Assembly: GCF_001424225.1 (NCBI RefSeq)
Contig: NZ_LMOR01000003.1
Coordinates: forward strand, 499,006-563,005
From: Microbacterium sp. Leaf151
Lineage (GTDB): Bacteria > Actinomycetota > Actinomycetes > Actinomycetales > Microbacteriaceae
Direction of reading: 5' to 3'
Length of the DNA stretch: 64,000 nt
The position numbers were made by a program, and so were the translations under genes. Below are positions 45,501-54,452 of this stretch, one piece after another (the first letter of the stretch is position 1; the number at the start of each line of letters is the position of its first letter). The notes beneath the pieces are model-generated. The model worked only from the letters and a program-made list of their open reading frames with translations, ran no database searches and had not been told where the DNA came from.

Positions 45501-47058
45501 GACGTACGCGAAGGGCGTCGGCCTGCACGCCGAGAGTGTGGCGGTCGTCGACCTCGACGCGAAGTACTCGCGTCTCGTGGGCATCGCCGGCATCGACGAC
45601 GAAGCAGACCAGGGCGACGCGCTGTTCGAGATCTACGCCGACGGCCAGCTGATCTTCTCGCGCGAGTTGTCGGGGACCGAGACCGAGCGATTCGACCTCT
45701 CCGTCAGCGACGTCACGCAGCTGCGGTTGGTGACCGAGACCAACGGATCCGACCGCATGGATCACACCGACTGGGCCGATCTGCGTCTGCTCGGAGCGAT
45801 CCGTGACATCACCGCGCCGCAGAGCGGACTGCGCAGCTCTTTCGTGGGGATGACCGACCAGCTCCAGGCCGGCGTGGATTACCGCGCCGCCGTCAGCGTG
45901 GCCAACACGGGCGACACCGCCCGCGGCGTCACCGCGGGCATCGAGGTCTATGACGGCTCCGGGCGACTGCGGGAGATCCGCACGCAGAAGCTCACGATCG
46001 ACCCGGGTAAGTCGGCGGATGCCGATCTGGTCATCCCCGTGGATGCCGCCATCGCGGGGCACTACGCCACGGTCGGAGTCTGGGACTCCGAGAACCTTCA
46101 GCCCCTGTCGTCGTTCGTGCGCGTGAGTGCGGATCCGGACCTGCTCATCGCCACTCCGGCGAGTTCGATCACGTGGGGACAGAAGGTCGACGGCGAGAGC
46201 GGGTCGCTGCGCAAGACCGGCAGCTGGGCGAACTATCCCACCAGCTCCGCCTTCGCGGGTACCGAGACGTTCACCGAAGCAAGCGGATCGACCATGTCGC
46301 TGCAGTTCACGGGCGAGTTCGTCCGCATCGGCGCCAAGTTCGACGGCAGCCAGACCGGCTTCGGCGTCAAGATCGACGGAGTCGATGTGGGCTCGGTGTC
46401 CACTCGCGTCACGGACGGCAGCAACTCCTACCGTGTGGCGTGGACCTCGGAACGGCTTTCGTCGGGCTCGCACACGGTGGAGCTGACTTCTGCCGGGAAG
46501 ATCGGGATCGACTACATCGAGACGGGCACCGCGCCCGTGCCGACGGCTCCGGCCCGCGCTTACGGTGACCTGCTCCAGGTCGTCGCCGACGTGGTCGAGG
46601 TCATCGAAACCGGGGAGATCAACGACGCGGAACCGCAGCCGCGAGCCACTCTGGCGGATGAGCTCGATGCCTCCTACGCGGTCTACCGCGACAACGCGGC
46701 GACGACCGCCGCGTACTCCACCCGCGCAACGGCACTTCGGGCAGCGCTCGACGGCCTCGACCCGACGCCGCCGACGGTGAACATCCAGACCACCGTCACC
46801 CCGCGCTGTGTCGCCGGGAAGGTCACGCTCTACGTGGTGGCGAAGAACGTCGACTCTGCGGCGGCGACCGTCGGGTTGAGCTCCGTCTACGGCTCGAAGA
46901 GCGGGATGAACATCCAGCCCACGAAATCGAGTTCCACGTCGTTCAGCACCCGAAAGGGCTCCATCCCCGCGGGCACCGTAAGGGTCACTGCCACCGCCGA
47001 GGGGCGTACCCCCCTCGACGCGCCGGTCTCCTTCCCCGCCACCACCTGCGCTAACTGA
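42538..47058 (+). CDS. Secreted GH2 family multidomain beta-galactosidase-like enzyme
   Basis: A 1506-residue secreted enzyme. Signal peptide about 1-28; GH2 sugar-binding and Ig-like domains (about 45-340); barrel with acid/base Glu500 in NWSMGNEVF and nucleophile Glu571 in VAEYGS. Then come Ig-like and F5/8-type regions (about 660-940), an NPCBM-like domain (GVYVSDILDYAND to about 1090), a CARDB-like segment, a further carbohydrate-binding-like domain (about 1200-1335), a helical FIVAR-like stretch and the shared two-Cys C-terminal domain. Specificity (galactosidase or glucuronidase) is not settled by sequence; the setting favours galactan-derived substrates. ATG 42538 has an AGGAG site; ATG 42484 overlaps the previous stop. 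Confidence 0.85.
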   Translation: MKRLSIVAVAVSSALLLSGLSATSATAATPPAAPVVAAAAGADSPRDEVNFNREWKFIRQDVPDAKNVDYDDSAWVDVALPHSFDAPYNVGGDNGGEKFFIGVGWYRKTFQVGEEWAGKVLKLDFEGSFQVTDIWVNGRNVTTHEGGFSGFEVDISDYVVSGANEIAISVDNRWRHDLAPRAGDHQFTGGIYRDVTLNVTDPVHVDWYGTAVTTPALTNPDWNTSDPAYYRNIDLSQYPSQTDLQANIDARRSNVRVQTEVTNEGSTSADVAVVHEVTDEDGTVLATFESERVTVAADATASIDASSGSLADTGAMLDDLRLWSPTDPALYGVTTSVVVGDRVVDTFDSSFGFRSAQFRTDGFYLNGSKTLLFGANAHQDQAGWGNAVPNSAFHRDVEMIREAGMNLIRGSHYPHDPDYVQATDELGVMYWSEGVFWGMGGQAGKDADPIDRPSDWLRDAYPQNPADEAAFEKSVEDALVAMIRVNRNHPSIINWSMGNEVFFTSDSTQAKAKALVSRLRDLSHKLDPTRKAGMGGVQRSGYDELSVSDIAGYNGDGGDIENTRMPNLVAEYGSYTSDRPGSYDPHYDYVASSGDRQEFDLTTGSAGLTIWAGFDHGTIGGAGLARMGMIDFSRLPKDQWYWFRANKQRWTDEAIVADPVSVARESSVQGAATAMTLAPYKYSSDTITDDGRSDTQLVVTLRNSAGAWVNDTRPVTLTVTDGPGILPGGKSYSFTPGLNLFDGKGAVAFRSAFAGTSTITASSEGLADATFQVTTEAVAGSADDTEPENFGNASLWGGQQTSIAAPTQYGDVNKALSRPLTATSEQSGNGRALAADGNPATSWLAASTGSGQSIASFLEVAQYVYKVRLDFQGAALPYTLEVQGADDAWTTVATYTASTVGSRPREESLDGLYAKSIRVSFPALTSTQRAGLAELQVFGNDAAQSPQYSADGVYVSDILDYANDVTTGYGSKQKDRSADGNPIRVGGTTYAKGVGLHAESVAVVDLDAKYSRLVGIAGIDDEADQGDALFEIYADGQLIFSRELSGTETERFDLSVSDVTQLRLVTETNGSDRMDHTDWADLRLLGAIRDITAPQSGLRSSFVGMTDQLQAGVDYRAAVSVANTGDTARGVTAGIEVYDGSGRLREIRTQKLTIDPGKSADADLVIPVDAAIAGHYATVGVWDSENLQPLSSFVRVSADPDLLIATPASSITWGQKVDGESGSLRKTGSWANYPTSSAFAGTETFTEASGSTMSLQFTGEFVRIGAKFDGSQTGFGVKIDGVDVGSVSTRVTDGSNSYRVAWTSERLSSGSHTVELTSAGKIGIDYIETGTAPVPTAPARAYGDLLQVVADVVEVIETGEINDAEPQPRATLADELDASYAVYRDNAATTAAYSTRATALRAALDGLDPTPPTVNIQTTVTPRCVAGKVTLYVVAKNVDSAAATVGLSSVYGSKSGMNIQPTKSSSTSFSTRKGSIPAGTVRVTATAEGRTPLDAPVSFPATTCAN

Positions 47059-47094
47059 TCCAACGAAGACGTGAGAACGAGGCGAAGCGAAACA

Positions 47095-48417
47095 ATGGCT
47101 CTTTATCCGCCGGCAACGGCTCCTTCCCCGCTCGCGGCGCGCAGCCGGTGGGCGATCCTGGCATCCGTTGCCCTGGTCGCCGCACTGGTGCCCGCGCTCG
47201 TGGGTCAGACCGCGGTCTCGGCCGCCGAGAAGGGCGACACTTTCTCGGCCCCGGGCATCACCGTGGGCGGTTCCACCCTGCCGACGACCTTCTCGATCAC
47301 CCGGGCGCCGGATTCGGCGCCCGGGGAGGTGAGCGTCGGAGATGGCTCTTCCCCCGCGATCCGGACCTCCGCCGCGGGGGATGTGGGCATCCCGACCGTC
47401 ATCCAGCACGACGGCGCGCAGTACCGCATCACGGGGATCGCCCGTAACGCCTTCCGCGGGGCGTCGGCGATCACCTCGACCGGGCTTGCTCAGAACCGAT
47501 CGGTGACGTCGATCGGCGACTTCGCCTTCGCCAGCGCGACCGCCTTGACCTCTACCGGTCTCGAGGCCAACGACGCCGTCTCCGCAATCGGCACGGGTGC
47601 GTTCGCCAGCACGCGATCACTGCTGGACGGGGCCCTGCCCGTCAGCCTCTCGAAGGCCCCCTCGATTCCCTTCACCTCGGCGGCGAATCTTCGAAGCGTC
47701 TACGTCGCCGCCCCGCTCGCACAGGCCCAGCGGCTCGGGCTCACCCGTGGCATGCCCGTGTACTTCCGCTCCGGCTCCGCGGGGTGGGACACCACTGCAC
47801 GCACATTCACCGGCCTCGCCGTTTACGGTGCGCGGCCCGAGCAACTCGTTCCGCTGTCGTCCGTTCGTGTCGTGGGGGGCACCGCGGCGCCGAGCGCGGG
47901 CGCAGCGCAGAACCCCTTCCGCGGCGGGACCGGACTCTTCGCCGGGCCGGGCGTGAAAGCCGACGGCTCGACCGGATCCGCCCCGGACATGGTGACGATC
48001 ACCGCCAGCAATCCTGCGTCTTTCCGCGGGTGGCGGGTGACAGGCGCCCAGCTGACCCCGGAGCAGCTCGCCTCGCCGACGGTGACCATTCCCATGGGGA
48101 AGAACGACATGACGGTGGAGGCCACTTCGGCGACCGGCGTCGAAGCCGTCGCCACCTCCAAGTGCGTGGCAGGCAAGGCCTACGTCTACGTCACGGTCAA
48201 GAACACCGGGACGGCGTCGGTTTCGCTGCAACTGACTTCGGGCTATGGCTCGAAATCCGTGGCGGCCCTCGCGCCGTCGAAGTCCACCTCGGTCTCGTGG
48301 ACCTCGCGTCTGACGAACATGCCCGCCGGTGCTGTCACGGTCGCTGCTCGGACCACGGACGGTCAGAGCTCCACGATGAGCGCGCCCTATCCCGCTCTCT
48401 CCTGCGGAGCGGTCTGA
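47095..48417 (+). CDS. Secreted leucine-rich-repeat-like protein with the shared C-terminal domain
   Basis: A 440-residue exported protein without an evident catalytic domain. After a signal peptide (about 1-43) come BspA/LRR_5-like units (ITGIARNAFRGASAITSTGL and TSIGDFAFASATALTSTGL repeat the same pattern three times), then a region of about 180 residues of unknown fold ending near NDMTVEA, then the two-Cys C-terminal domain beginning SKCVAGKAYVYV. It lies between the GH2 and GH95 genes with gaps of 36 and 50 bases, so it is part of the operon. A binding or adhesion role is likely. GTG 47071 is an alternative start. Confidence 0.7.
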   Translation: MALYPPATAPSPLAARSRWAILASVALVAALVPALVGQTAVSAAEKGDTFSAPGITVGGSTLPTTFSITRAPDSAPGEVSVGDGSSPAIRTSAAGDVGIPTVIQHDGAQYRITGIARNAFRGASAITSTGLAQNRSVTSIGDFAFASATALTSTGLEANDAVSAIGTGAFASTRSLLDGALPVSLSKAPSIPFTSAANLRSVYVAAPLAQAQRLGLTRGMPVYFRSGSAGWDTTARTFTGLAVYGARPEQLVPLSSVRVVGGTAAPSAGAAQNPFRGGTGLFAGPGVKADGSTGSAPDMVTITASNPASFRGWRVTGAQLTPEQLASPTVTIPMGKNDMTVEATSATGVEAVATSKCVAGKAYVYVTVKNTGTASVSLQLTSGYGSKSVAALAPSKSTSVSWTSRLTNMPAGAVTVAARTTDGQSSTMSAPYPALSCGAV

Positions 48418-48467
48418 TGCGCGCCCCCCTCTCACGTCGTATCCCGAGTACTTCCAGGAACGGAACC

Positions 48468-51400
48468 ATGACGAATTCCACTGAAGCCCGCTCTCGTCGG
48501 CGCCTCTTGCTCACCGCCGCCGTAGCGGCCGCGCTCGTGGCACCGCTCGGGTTCGTCAGCGCGGGCGACCAGGCGCACGCCGAGACGGTGCCGGCCGCCG
48601 AGTACGGTCCCCGTCTCTGGTACGACGAGCCCGCCTCGGCCGGCGCGCGGGAGAACTTCCCCGGGGAGTCCTTCCCCAGCACGACGGAGAACCAGATCTG
48701 GCAGCAGCGCACGCTGCCGATCGGAAACGGCAACATCGGTGCCACCGTCTACGGAGAGATCGGCAAGGAGCACCTCGTCTTCAACGAGAAGACGTTGTGG
48801 ACCGGAGGCCCGAGCAGCTCGCGCCCCGACTATGTGGGCGGGAACCTCGAAGACAAGGGCCGCAATGGCGAGGCTCTGCGCGAGGTCCAGCGACTGTTCG
48901 CCAATGGACAGACGGCTGAGGCCCAGAGCCTGGCGCAGAGCGCACTGGTCGGTGGCGAGAACGGGTACGGCGCGTACGAGTCGTACGGCGATCTCTGGCT
49001 CGATTACGGATTCGACGGATCCGGGGTCTCGAACTACCAGCGCTCTCTCGACCTCGAGACGGCGACCGCCTCCGTGGCGTTCGACCGCGGCGGGGTGCGG
49101 TACACGCGCGATTTCTTCACGAGCTACCCCGACAACGTGATGGTGGTGCGTCTGACGGCCTCTCAGGCGGGCGCTCTCGACATCGACGTGGCCTTCGACT
49201 TCGCACTCGGAGGAGCGTCCACGGTCGTCAGCGGCGACACCCTGACGGTTTCGGGTGCGCTGGCCGACAACCAGCTCAAGCACAATGCGATCGTGAAGGC
49301 GGTCCCCTCGGGGGGAACCGTCAGCGCGAACGGCACGCAGATGCGCATCCGCGATGCTGACGAGGTGCTGCTCTACGTCACGGCGTCGACCGACTACGAA
49401 GACGTCTACCCGAACTATCGCACCGGGCAGAGTGACGCCGATGTCGCATCGGAGGTGCGCACCCGCGTCGACCTGGCTGCCGCCGACGGTTACTCGACGG
49501 TGCGCGATCGGCATCTGGCCGACTACCGCGAGCTGTACTCGCGCGTAGATCTGACCCTGGGTGGACAGCTGTCGACGGATGCCACGGACGACCTGCTCGC
49601 GAAGTACCGCAACTCCACCGCCACCGACGTCGAGAAGCGCACCCTCGAGGTGGTGCTGTACCAGTACGGGCGCTACCTCGGCATCGAGTCCTCGCGGGAG
49701 GGCACTCTTCCCTCCAACCTGCAGGGCATCTGGGCCGACCGCAACACGGGGAACTCGGGCAGTCCCGTTCCCTGGGGGTCGGACTACCACATGAACGTCA
49801 ACCTCCAGATGAATTACTGGCCGGCCTACTCGGGCAACCTCGCCGAGACCGCCACGCCTCTCGTCGATTACGTGGAGGGCCTGCGTGAGCCCGGTCGAGT
49901 GACCGCGGAGATCTACGGCGGCGTGGCGAGCACGCCGGACAACCCGGAGAACGGCTTCACCGCCCACACCCAGAACACGCCCTTCGGATGGACGACCCCG
50001 GGGTGGCAGTTCACCTGGGGCTGGTCACCAGCGGCCGTGCCGTGGATCCTGCAGAACGTGTACGAGTACTACGAGTACACCGGTGACGAGACCTACCTCC
50101 GCGACGTCGTTTACCCGATGATGAAAGAAGCGACCCGGTACTACGACCAGACCCTGGTGGAAGATGCCGCGACCGGCATGCTCGTGTCGTCGCCGACGTA
50201 CTCACCGGAGCACGGTCCCATCACGAACGGCAACTTCTACGAAGAGCAGCTCATCTGGCAGCTCTATTCCGACGTCATCACCGCGGCCGAGAAGCTCGGC
50301 CTCGACGCGGACCTCGTCCAGACCTGGGAGGCGACCAAGGCGCGTCTCGTGCCCGTGGAGGTCGGCGCCAGCGGTCAGATCAAGGAGTGGTACGAGGAGA
50401 CGACTCTCGGCAGCGTGTCCGGGGCACAGTCCAATCACCGCCACATCTCGCAGTTGCTCGGGTTGTACCCTGGCGACTTGATCTCGGTCGAAACCCCCGA
50501 GTACCTGCAGGCGGCCGAGGTCTCCCTGAACGATCGCGGCGACGCCGCGACCGGCTGGGGAATCGCGCAGCGCTTGAACGCCTGGGCTCGAATCGGTGAC
50601 GGTGACCGCTCGCTGAAGATCATCGAGCAGCTCCTGCGCACGGGTATCTACGCCAACCTCTTCGACACGCACCCGCCCTTCCAGATCGACGGCAACTTCG
50701 GCTACACCGCCGGAGTGAACGAGATGCTCATGCAGAGCAACATGGGGTACGTCTCTCTCCTCCCCGCGTTGCCGACCGACTGGGATTCCGGATCGGTCGA
50801 CGGGATCGTGGCTCGGGGCGACTTCGAGCTGGGCATCGACTGGGCGCAGGGTCGTGCCACAACGGTGAGCGTGACGTCGCGGTCCGGAGGCGACTTCGTC
50901 GGCGACTACCCGGGCATCTCTCTCGGCACGGTGACCGACGGGTCAGGAAAACGGATCGCTCCGACGGTCATCTCCCAGGACCGCATCTCCTTCCCGACCG
51001 TGGCAGGCCAGACCTACACCGTCACCTCCCTGCCGGCGGTCGGCAGCTTCGCCTCCACGCCGACCGACGTGGCTGCGCTGCGCACCTCGGACACCGCTGT
51101 CGACGTCCGTTGGGCGGCCGGGGCTCCCGGGTCGGCGAGCTTCGTGGTCGAGCGCAAGGTCGGCGACGGCGACTTCCAGGTGATCACGGATGCGGCATCC
51201 GGAACGTCGTTCGTCGACGAGTCCGCCGCGTCAGGGGCGGGGGAGTACCGCTACCGGGTCTCCACCCGAGTCGGATCCGGTACGTCGCGGCCGTCCCTGC
51301 CGGTACAGGTCGTGGACATCCGCGCAATCGGTGTCATCGATGATCGGAGTTCGCGGCTGACCTACACCGGCGCGTGGGGGAACTGGAACGAGTCCAAGCA

Positions 51401-52604
51401 TCTGAACGGAACGATCAAGTTCATCGAGCAGACGACCGGGGGAGAATCCATCTCGCTCGACTTCGTCGGCACGGGTGTCTCGTTCATCTCGCCCATGAAC
51501 ACGTCGTTCACGTCGGTCGAGTTCTACGTCGACGGAGAGAAGGTCGGTGCTCAGCCGTACAGCCTGTACTCCGCCACCTCGAAGGTTCAGCAGGAGCATC
51601 TGATCATCGACAACCTCCCGAAGGGAGTCCACCGGCTGAAGGTCGTCGCCACCGGGGCGTCCAGCCCGGCGGGCGGAAGCAAGATCGAGTTCGACGCGTT
51701 CCGCGTGCGGGATGACAGCGCTGTTCCGGTGCAGTCCATCCGGATCGACTCTCTCTCCGGCTCCCGCAGCATCGGCGCCGCGGGGGGAACGCTGCGGCTG
51801 GTCGCCGAGGCCTCGCCGTCGAACGCGAGCAACCGCGGGGTCGTGTGGAGCGTGAACGACTCGTCGCTCGCCACCGTGGACTCCGCAGGGACCGTGACCG
51901 CCGGGAGCAAGAACGGAACGGTCACGGTGACGGCCACCGCCACGGACGGAAGCGGGATCAGCGCGACCACGCAGATCAGGGTCTACGGTGACTCCACGAC
52001 GAGAACCGTCGTCGACGACGCGGATCCCGGGATCACGTACTCCTCCGGGTGGGGCGTCTGGAACCAGGACAGCCGCAACCGCAACGGAACACTGCACTAC
52101 GTCGAGAGTGGGCCGGGTGCTACGGCGACCTACACCTTCACGGGCACCGGGGTCGACGTCTACGGAACCAAGAACGACGCGAACAGCCGTCGAACCTGGG
52201 GCACGGTCATCGTGTCGGTCGACGGGGTCGAGAAGGCGGCCGTTCCCACGAACGACGCCTCGGACGCCCATCAGGTGCTGCTCGCCTCGGTCACCGGCCT
52301 GAGCAACGGCTCCCACACGGTGCAGATCCGTAACGCGGCAACTGCCCAAGGGGGGTCGAAGATCGAGCTGGACTACCTGTCCGTCAGCGCTCCTCTCGCC
52401 GCGTCCGCCGAGCGGGCCGGTCTGCAAGCACAGCTGCAGCGTGCCGACGCTCTCGACAAGCAGGCGTACTCGGCCGCGGCCTGGGAGGCGTTCACCGTCG
52501 ACCTCCGGGCCGCTGCGTCGGTGATGAACGATCCCTCCGCGACGGCGACGCAACTGAGCACCGCCACCGCCGACCTGTCTTCCGCGATCGACGATCTCGG
52601 TTGA
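48468..52604 (+). CDS. Secreted GH95 alpha-L-fucosidase, multidomain
   Basis: A 1378-residue secreted enzyme with signal peptide about 1-37 and a GH95 catalytic unit (about 40-850). Its active-site residues line up with 1,2-alpha-L-fucosidases: Asn443 and Asn445 in HMNVNLQMNYW, Glu581 in TYSPEHGP and Asp741 in FQIDGNFGY. Downstream come an FN3-like domain, two similar carbohydrate-binding-like domains (starting VIDDRSSRLTYTGAWGNWNE and VVDDADPGITYSSGWGVWNQ) around a BIG2-like Ig domain, and a helical FIVAR-like end. It releases terminal L-fucose, which the intracellular pathway consumes. Unlike its neighbours it lacks the shared two-Cys end domain. RBS AGGAACGG supports ATG 48468. Confidence 0.93.
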   Translation: MTNSTEARSRRRLLLTAAVAAALVAPLGFVSAGDQAHAETVPAAEYGPRLWYDEPASAGARENFPGESFPSTTENQIWQQRTLPIGNGNIGATVYGEIGKEHLVFNEKTLWTGGPSSSRPDYVGGNLEDKGRNGEALREVQRLFANGQTAEAQSLAQSALVGGENGYGAYESYGDLWLDYGFDGSGVSNYQRSLDLETATASVAFDRGGVRYTRDFFTSYPDNVMVVRLTASQAGALDIDVAFDFALGGASTVVSGDTLTVSGALADNQLKHNAIVKAVPSGGTVSANGTQMRIRDADEVLLYVTASTDYEDVYPNYRTGQSDADVASEVRTRVDLAAADGYSTVRDRHLADYRELYSRVDLTLGGQLSTDATDDLLAKYRNSTATDVEKRTLEVVLYQYGRYLGIESSREGTLPSNLQGIWADRNTGNSGSPVPWGSDYHMNVNLQMNYWPAYSGNLAETATPLVDYVEGLREPGRVTAEIYGGVASTPDNPENGFTAHTQNTPFGWTTPGWQFTWGWSPAAVPWILQNVYEYYEYTGDETYLRDVVYPMMKEATRYYDQTLVEDAATGMLVSSPTYSPEHGPITNGNFYEEQLIWQLYSDVITAAEKLGLDADLVQTWEATKARLVPVEVGASGQIKEWYEETTLGSVSGAQSNHRHISQLLGLYPGDLISVETPEYLQAAEVSLNDRGDAATGWGIAQRLNAWARIGDGDRSLKIIEQLLRTGIYANLFDTHPPFQIDGNFGYTAGVNEMLMQSNMGYVSLLPALPTDWDSGSVDGIVARGDFELGIDWAQGRATTVSVTSRSGGDFVGDYPGISLGTVTDGSGKRIAPTVISQDRISFPTVAGQTYTVTSLPAVGSFASTPTDVAALRTSDTAVDVRWAAGAPGSASFVVERKVGDGDFQVITDAASGTSFVDESAASGAGEYRYRVSTRVGSGTSRPSLPVQVVDIRAIGVIDDRSSRLTYTGAWGNWNESKHLNGTIKFIEQTTGGESISLDFVGTGVSFISPMNTSFTSVEFYVDGEKVGAQPYSLYSATSKVQQEHLIIDNLPKGVHRLKVVATGASSPAGGSKIEFDAFRVRDDSAVPVQSIRIDSLSGSRSIGAAGGTLRLVAEASPSNASNRGVVWSVNDSSLATVDSAGTVTAGSKNGTVTVTATATDGSGISATTQIRVYGDSTTRTVVDDADPGITYSSGWGVWNQDSRNRNGTLHYVESGPGATATYTFTGTGVDVYGTKNDANSRRTWGTVIVSVDGVEKAAVPTNDASDAHQVLLASVTGLSNGSHTVQIRNAATAQGGSKIELDYLSVSAPLAASAERAGLQAQLQRADALDKQAYSAAAWEAFTVDLRAAASVMNDPSATATQLSTATADLSSAIDDLG

Positions 52605-52685
52605 CCCCCACAACCTGCGATCGGACCCGCCGATCGCGCACCAGGACCGACCGACGTCTCGCCGGTCGAGAGATGGAGAACACCA

Positions 52686-53306
52686 ATGAGCACGCGTAGC
52701 CTCGTTATCCGAGCGTCGGCCGTCGTCGTCGGATGCGTCATGATGGGCGGCGTCGCCAGCGCCGCATTCGCCGCCGATCCCGTGGGGCCTGACAGCGACG
52801 TCGACGTCTCGGTCGACATCGCCGACATCACCACCCCCGGCGTCCTGGCCATGACGGTCGACGGATCTTCCGCGACGCTGACCGAGTCGGGATCGACGGG
52901 AACCGTCCGTCAGTTCACGGGGGCGCTGCCCACGGTCACCGTGACCGACACGCGCACCCCTGACGAGATCCCGGCCGGCGCGTTCTGGTACGTCGTCGGT
53001 ACCTCGACGGACTTCGTCGGTGATTCCGGCCAGGACCCGATCAGCGCCGGCCACTTCGGCTGGACCCCCGAGGTCGCCGACCCCGACGGCACCGGACTGG
53101 TCGCGGCCGGTCCCGAGGTGGGCACGGTCCTCGACCCGGCACCGAACAACGTCGGCCTCGTCGACCAGGAGCTGCTCGCCCTCGCGAACGACTCTGCCGA
53201 GGCGGTCGGAACGTGGAAGGCGGATGCCGATCTGTTCCTGAAGGTGCCGGTCACCACGGACTCCGGAACGTACTCCTCCACCCTCACGCTGTCGCTCTTC
53301 GAGTGA
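52686..53306 (+). CDS. WxL-like secreted surface protein
   Basis: A 206-residue exported protein with a signal peptide (about 1-29, ending AAFAAD). The mature part is a single beta-rich domain similar in outline to WxL domains: TVTVTDTR followed by an aromatic strand GAFWYVVGTSTDF, a central FGWTPEVADPDGTG, and a terminal strand TYSSTLTLSLFE where true WxL proteins have a final WTL. The Trp motifs are therefore only partly kept. Its partner DUF916 gene follows directly, which supports the assignment. WxL domains bind peptidoglycan non-covalently in Gram-positive bacteria. RBS GGAGAA supports ATG 52686. Confidence 0.7.
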   Translation: MSTRSLVIRASAVVVGCVMMGGVASAAFAADPVGPDSDVDVSVDIADITTPGVLAMTVDGSSATLTESGSTGTVRQFTGALPTVTVTDTRTPDEIPAGAFWYVVGTSTDFVGDSGQDPISAGHFGWTPEVADPDGTGLVAAGPEVGTVLDPAPNNVGLVDQELLALANDSAEAVGTWKADADLFLKVPVTTDSGTYSSTLTLSLFE

Positions 53307-53310
53307 CTCC

Positions 53311-53338
53311 GGTGGCGGCGCCATCCGGCGCCGCCACC
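53311..53338 (+). terminator. Intercistronic hairpin between WxL-like and DUF916 genes
   Basis: A perfect 12-bp stem (53311-53322 with 53327-53338) and ATCC loop, four bases after the WxL-like stop and 28 before the next start. It probably lowers read-through, so the WxL-like protein would be made in excess, or protects its mRNA end. Confidence 0.7.
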
Positions 53339-53366
53339 TCCCGAACGAACCGGACCCGCCGCCTCC

Positions 53367-54452
53367 ATGCCGTACAGCTCTGCCATCCGTCGCGCCACAT
53401 TCACGGCCCTGAGCGCCGTCATCCTCTCCGCTCTCGCGTCTGTCATGCCGGTCGGTGCAGCCGACGCGGAGGCGGCGGACGCTTCCGCGTCATCACCGGT
53501 GACCTGGTCGGTACGACCGGGCACCGAGTCCGGCCCCGACGGACGCTCGTGGATCGAGCAGGAGCTCGCCCCCGGAGCGCGCAGCGAAGAACACCTCGTC
53601 CTGCGTAACTTCAGCACCGAGCCGGTCACCTTCGCCCTCACCGCGGCAGACGGCTACTTCACCGACACGGGGCGGTTCACGATGCTCCCCGCGAGCGAGG
53701 AATCCGTCGCGGCGGGCACTTGGATCTCGATCGCCCCCTCGATCACCGTGGGGCCCGATGAGACCGAGATCGTCCCCTTCACCACGACCGTTCCCGACAA
53801 TGCCGAACCCGGCGACCACGCCGCCGGGGTTGCCGCGTCGGTAACGACCACGGCCGCTGATGCGGGGGGTGCCGCGGTGGGCGTGAACGGTCGCGTCGGT
53901 TTTCGGGTGATGACGCGGGTGACGGGGGCGCTCGCGCCGAGCGCGGAGGTTACGTCCGTCACCGCGGCGTACACGACGGCATGGAACCCCTTCTCCGGTG
54001 GAACGGTGGACGCAGAGGTCGTCCTCACCAACACCGGCAACACTCGCCTCGTCATCGCGGGGCGTATCGACATCGGCGGAACGTCGGTCGCCTTCCCCGA
54101 TTCGGGCGCCGAGGCCCAGGAACTCCTTCCAGGCGAGAGTCGACGTTTCGCGGTTCGAATCGCCGACGTCGTGCCCCTGTTCCTGGTGCCGGTGGACGCG
54201 TCTGCCGATCTCACCGGAATCGCTCTCGACGGCGAGCAGGTGCCCTCGATCGTCGCCCGTGGCGGGACGACCGTGTGGGCGCCGCCGCTTCCTCAGCTCC
54301 TCCTGATGGCCGGTGCGGGTCTCATCGTCGGCGGCCTCACCTGGAGCACGATCCGCAACCGCCGACGCGTGCGCGCGTTGATCGCCCAGGCGCGTGAGGA
54401 GGGCGTCCGCGAGGCAGCCGCGTCGGTGACCGGCGACCGATCCGCATCGTGA
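53367..54452 (+). CDS. DUF916-type WxL-interacting membrane protein
   Basis: A 361-residue protein: signal peptide (about 1-31), a DUF916/WxLIP-like Ig fold (VTWSVRPGTESGPDGRSWIE, then GARSEEHLVLRNFSTEPVTF and a LPASEESVAAGTWI segment), a second beta domain (about 190-300), a membrane helix (about 311-331) and a basic cytoplasmic tail. In Firmicutes such proteins bind WxL proteins and peptidoglycan. It ends in a GTGA overlap with an LPXTG gene, giving a WxL/DUF916/LPXTG trio. Function in this genus is unknown. Confidence 0.82.
   Translation: MPYSSAIRRATFTALSAVILSALASVMPVGAADAEAADASASSPVTWSVRPGTESGPDGRSWIEQELAPGARSEEHLVLRNFSTEPVTFALTAADGYFTDTGRFTMLPASEESVAAGTWISIAPSITVGPDETEIVPFTTTVPDNAEPGDHAAGVAASVTTTAADAGGAAVGVNGRVGFRVMTRVTGALAPSAEVTSVTAAYTTAWNPFSGGTVDAEVVLTNTGNTRLVIAGRIDIGGTSVAFPDSGAEAQELLPGESRRFAVRIADVVPLFLVPVDASADLTGIALDGEQVPSIVARGGTTVWAPPLPQLLLMAGAGLIVGGLTWSTIRNRRRVRALIAQAREEGVREAAASVTGDRSAS

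Noticed and set aside
44821..47409. Minus-strand frame of 862 codons opposite the GH2 gene
   Set aside because: Composition typical of an antisense frame; the plus strand has recognisable domains throughout.
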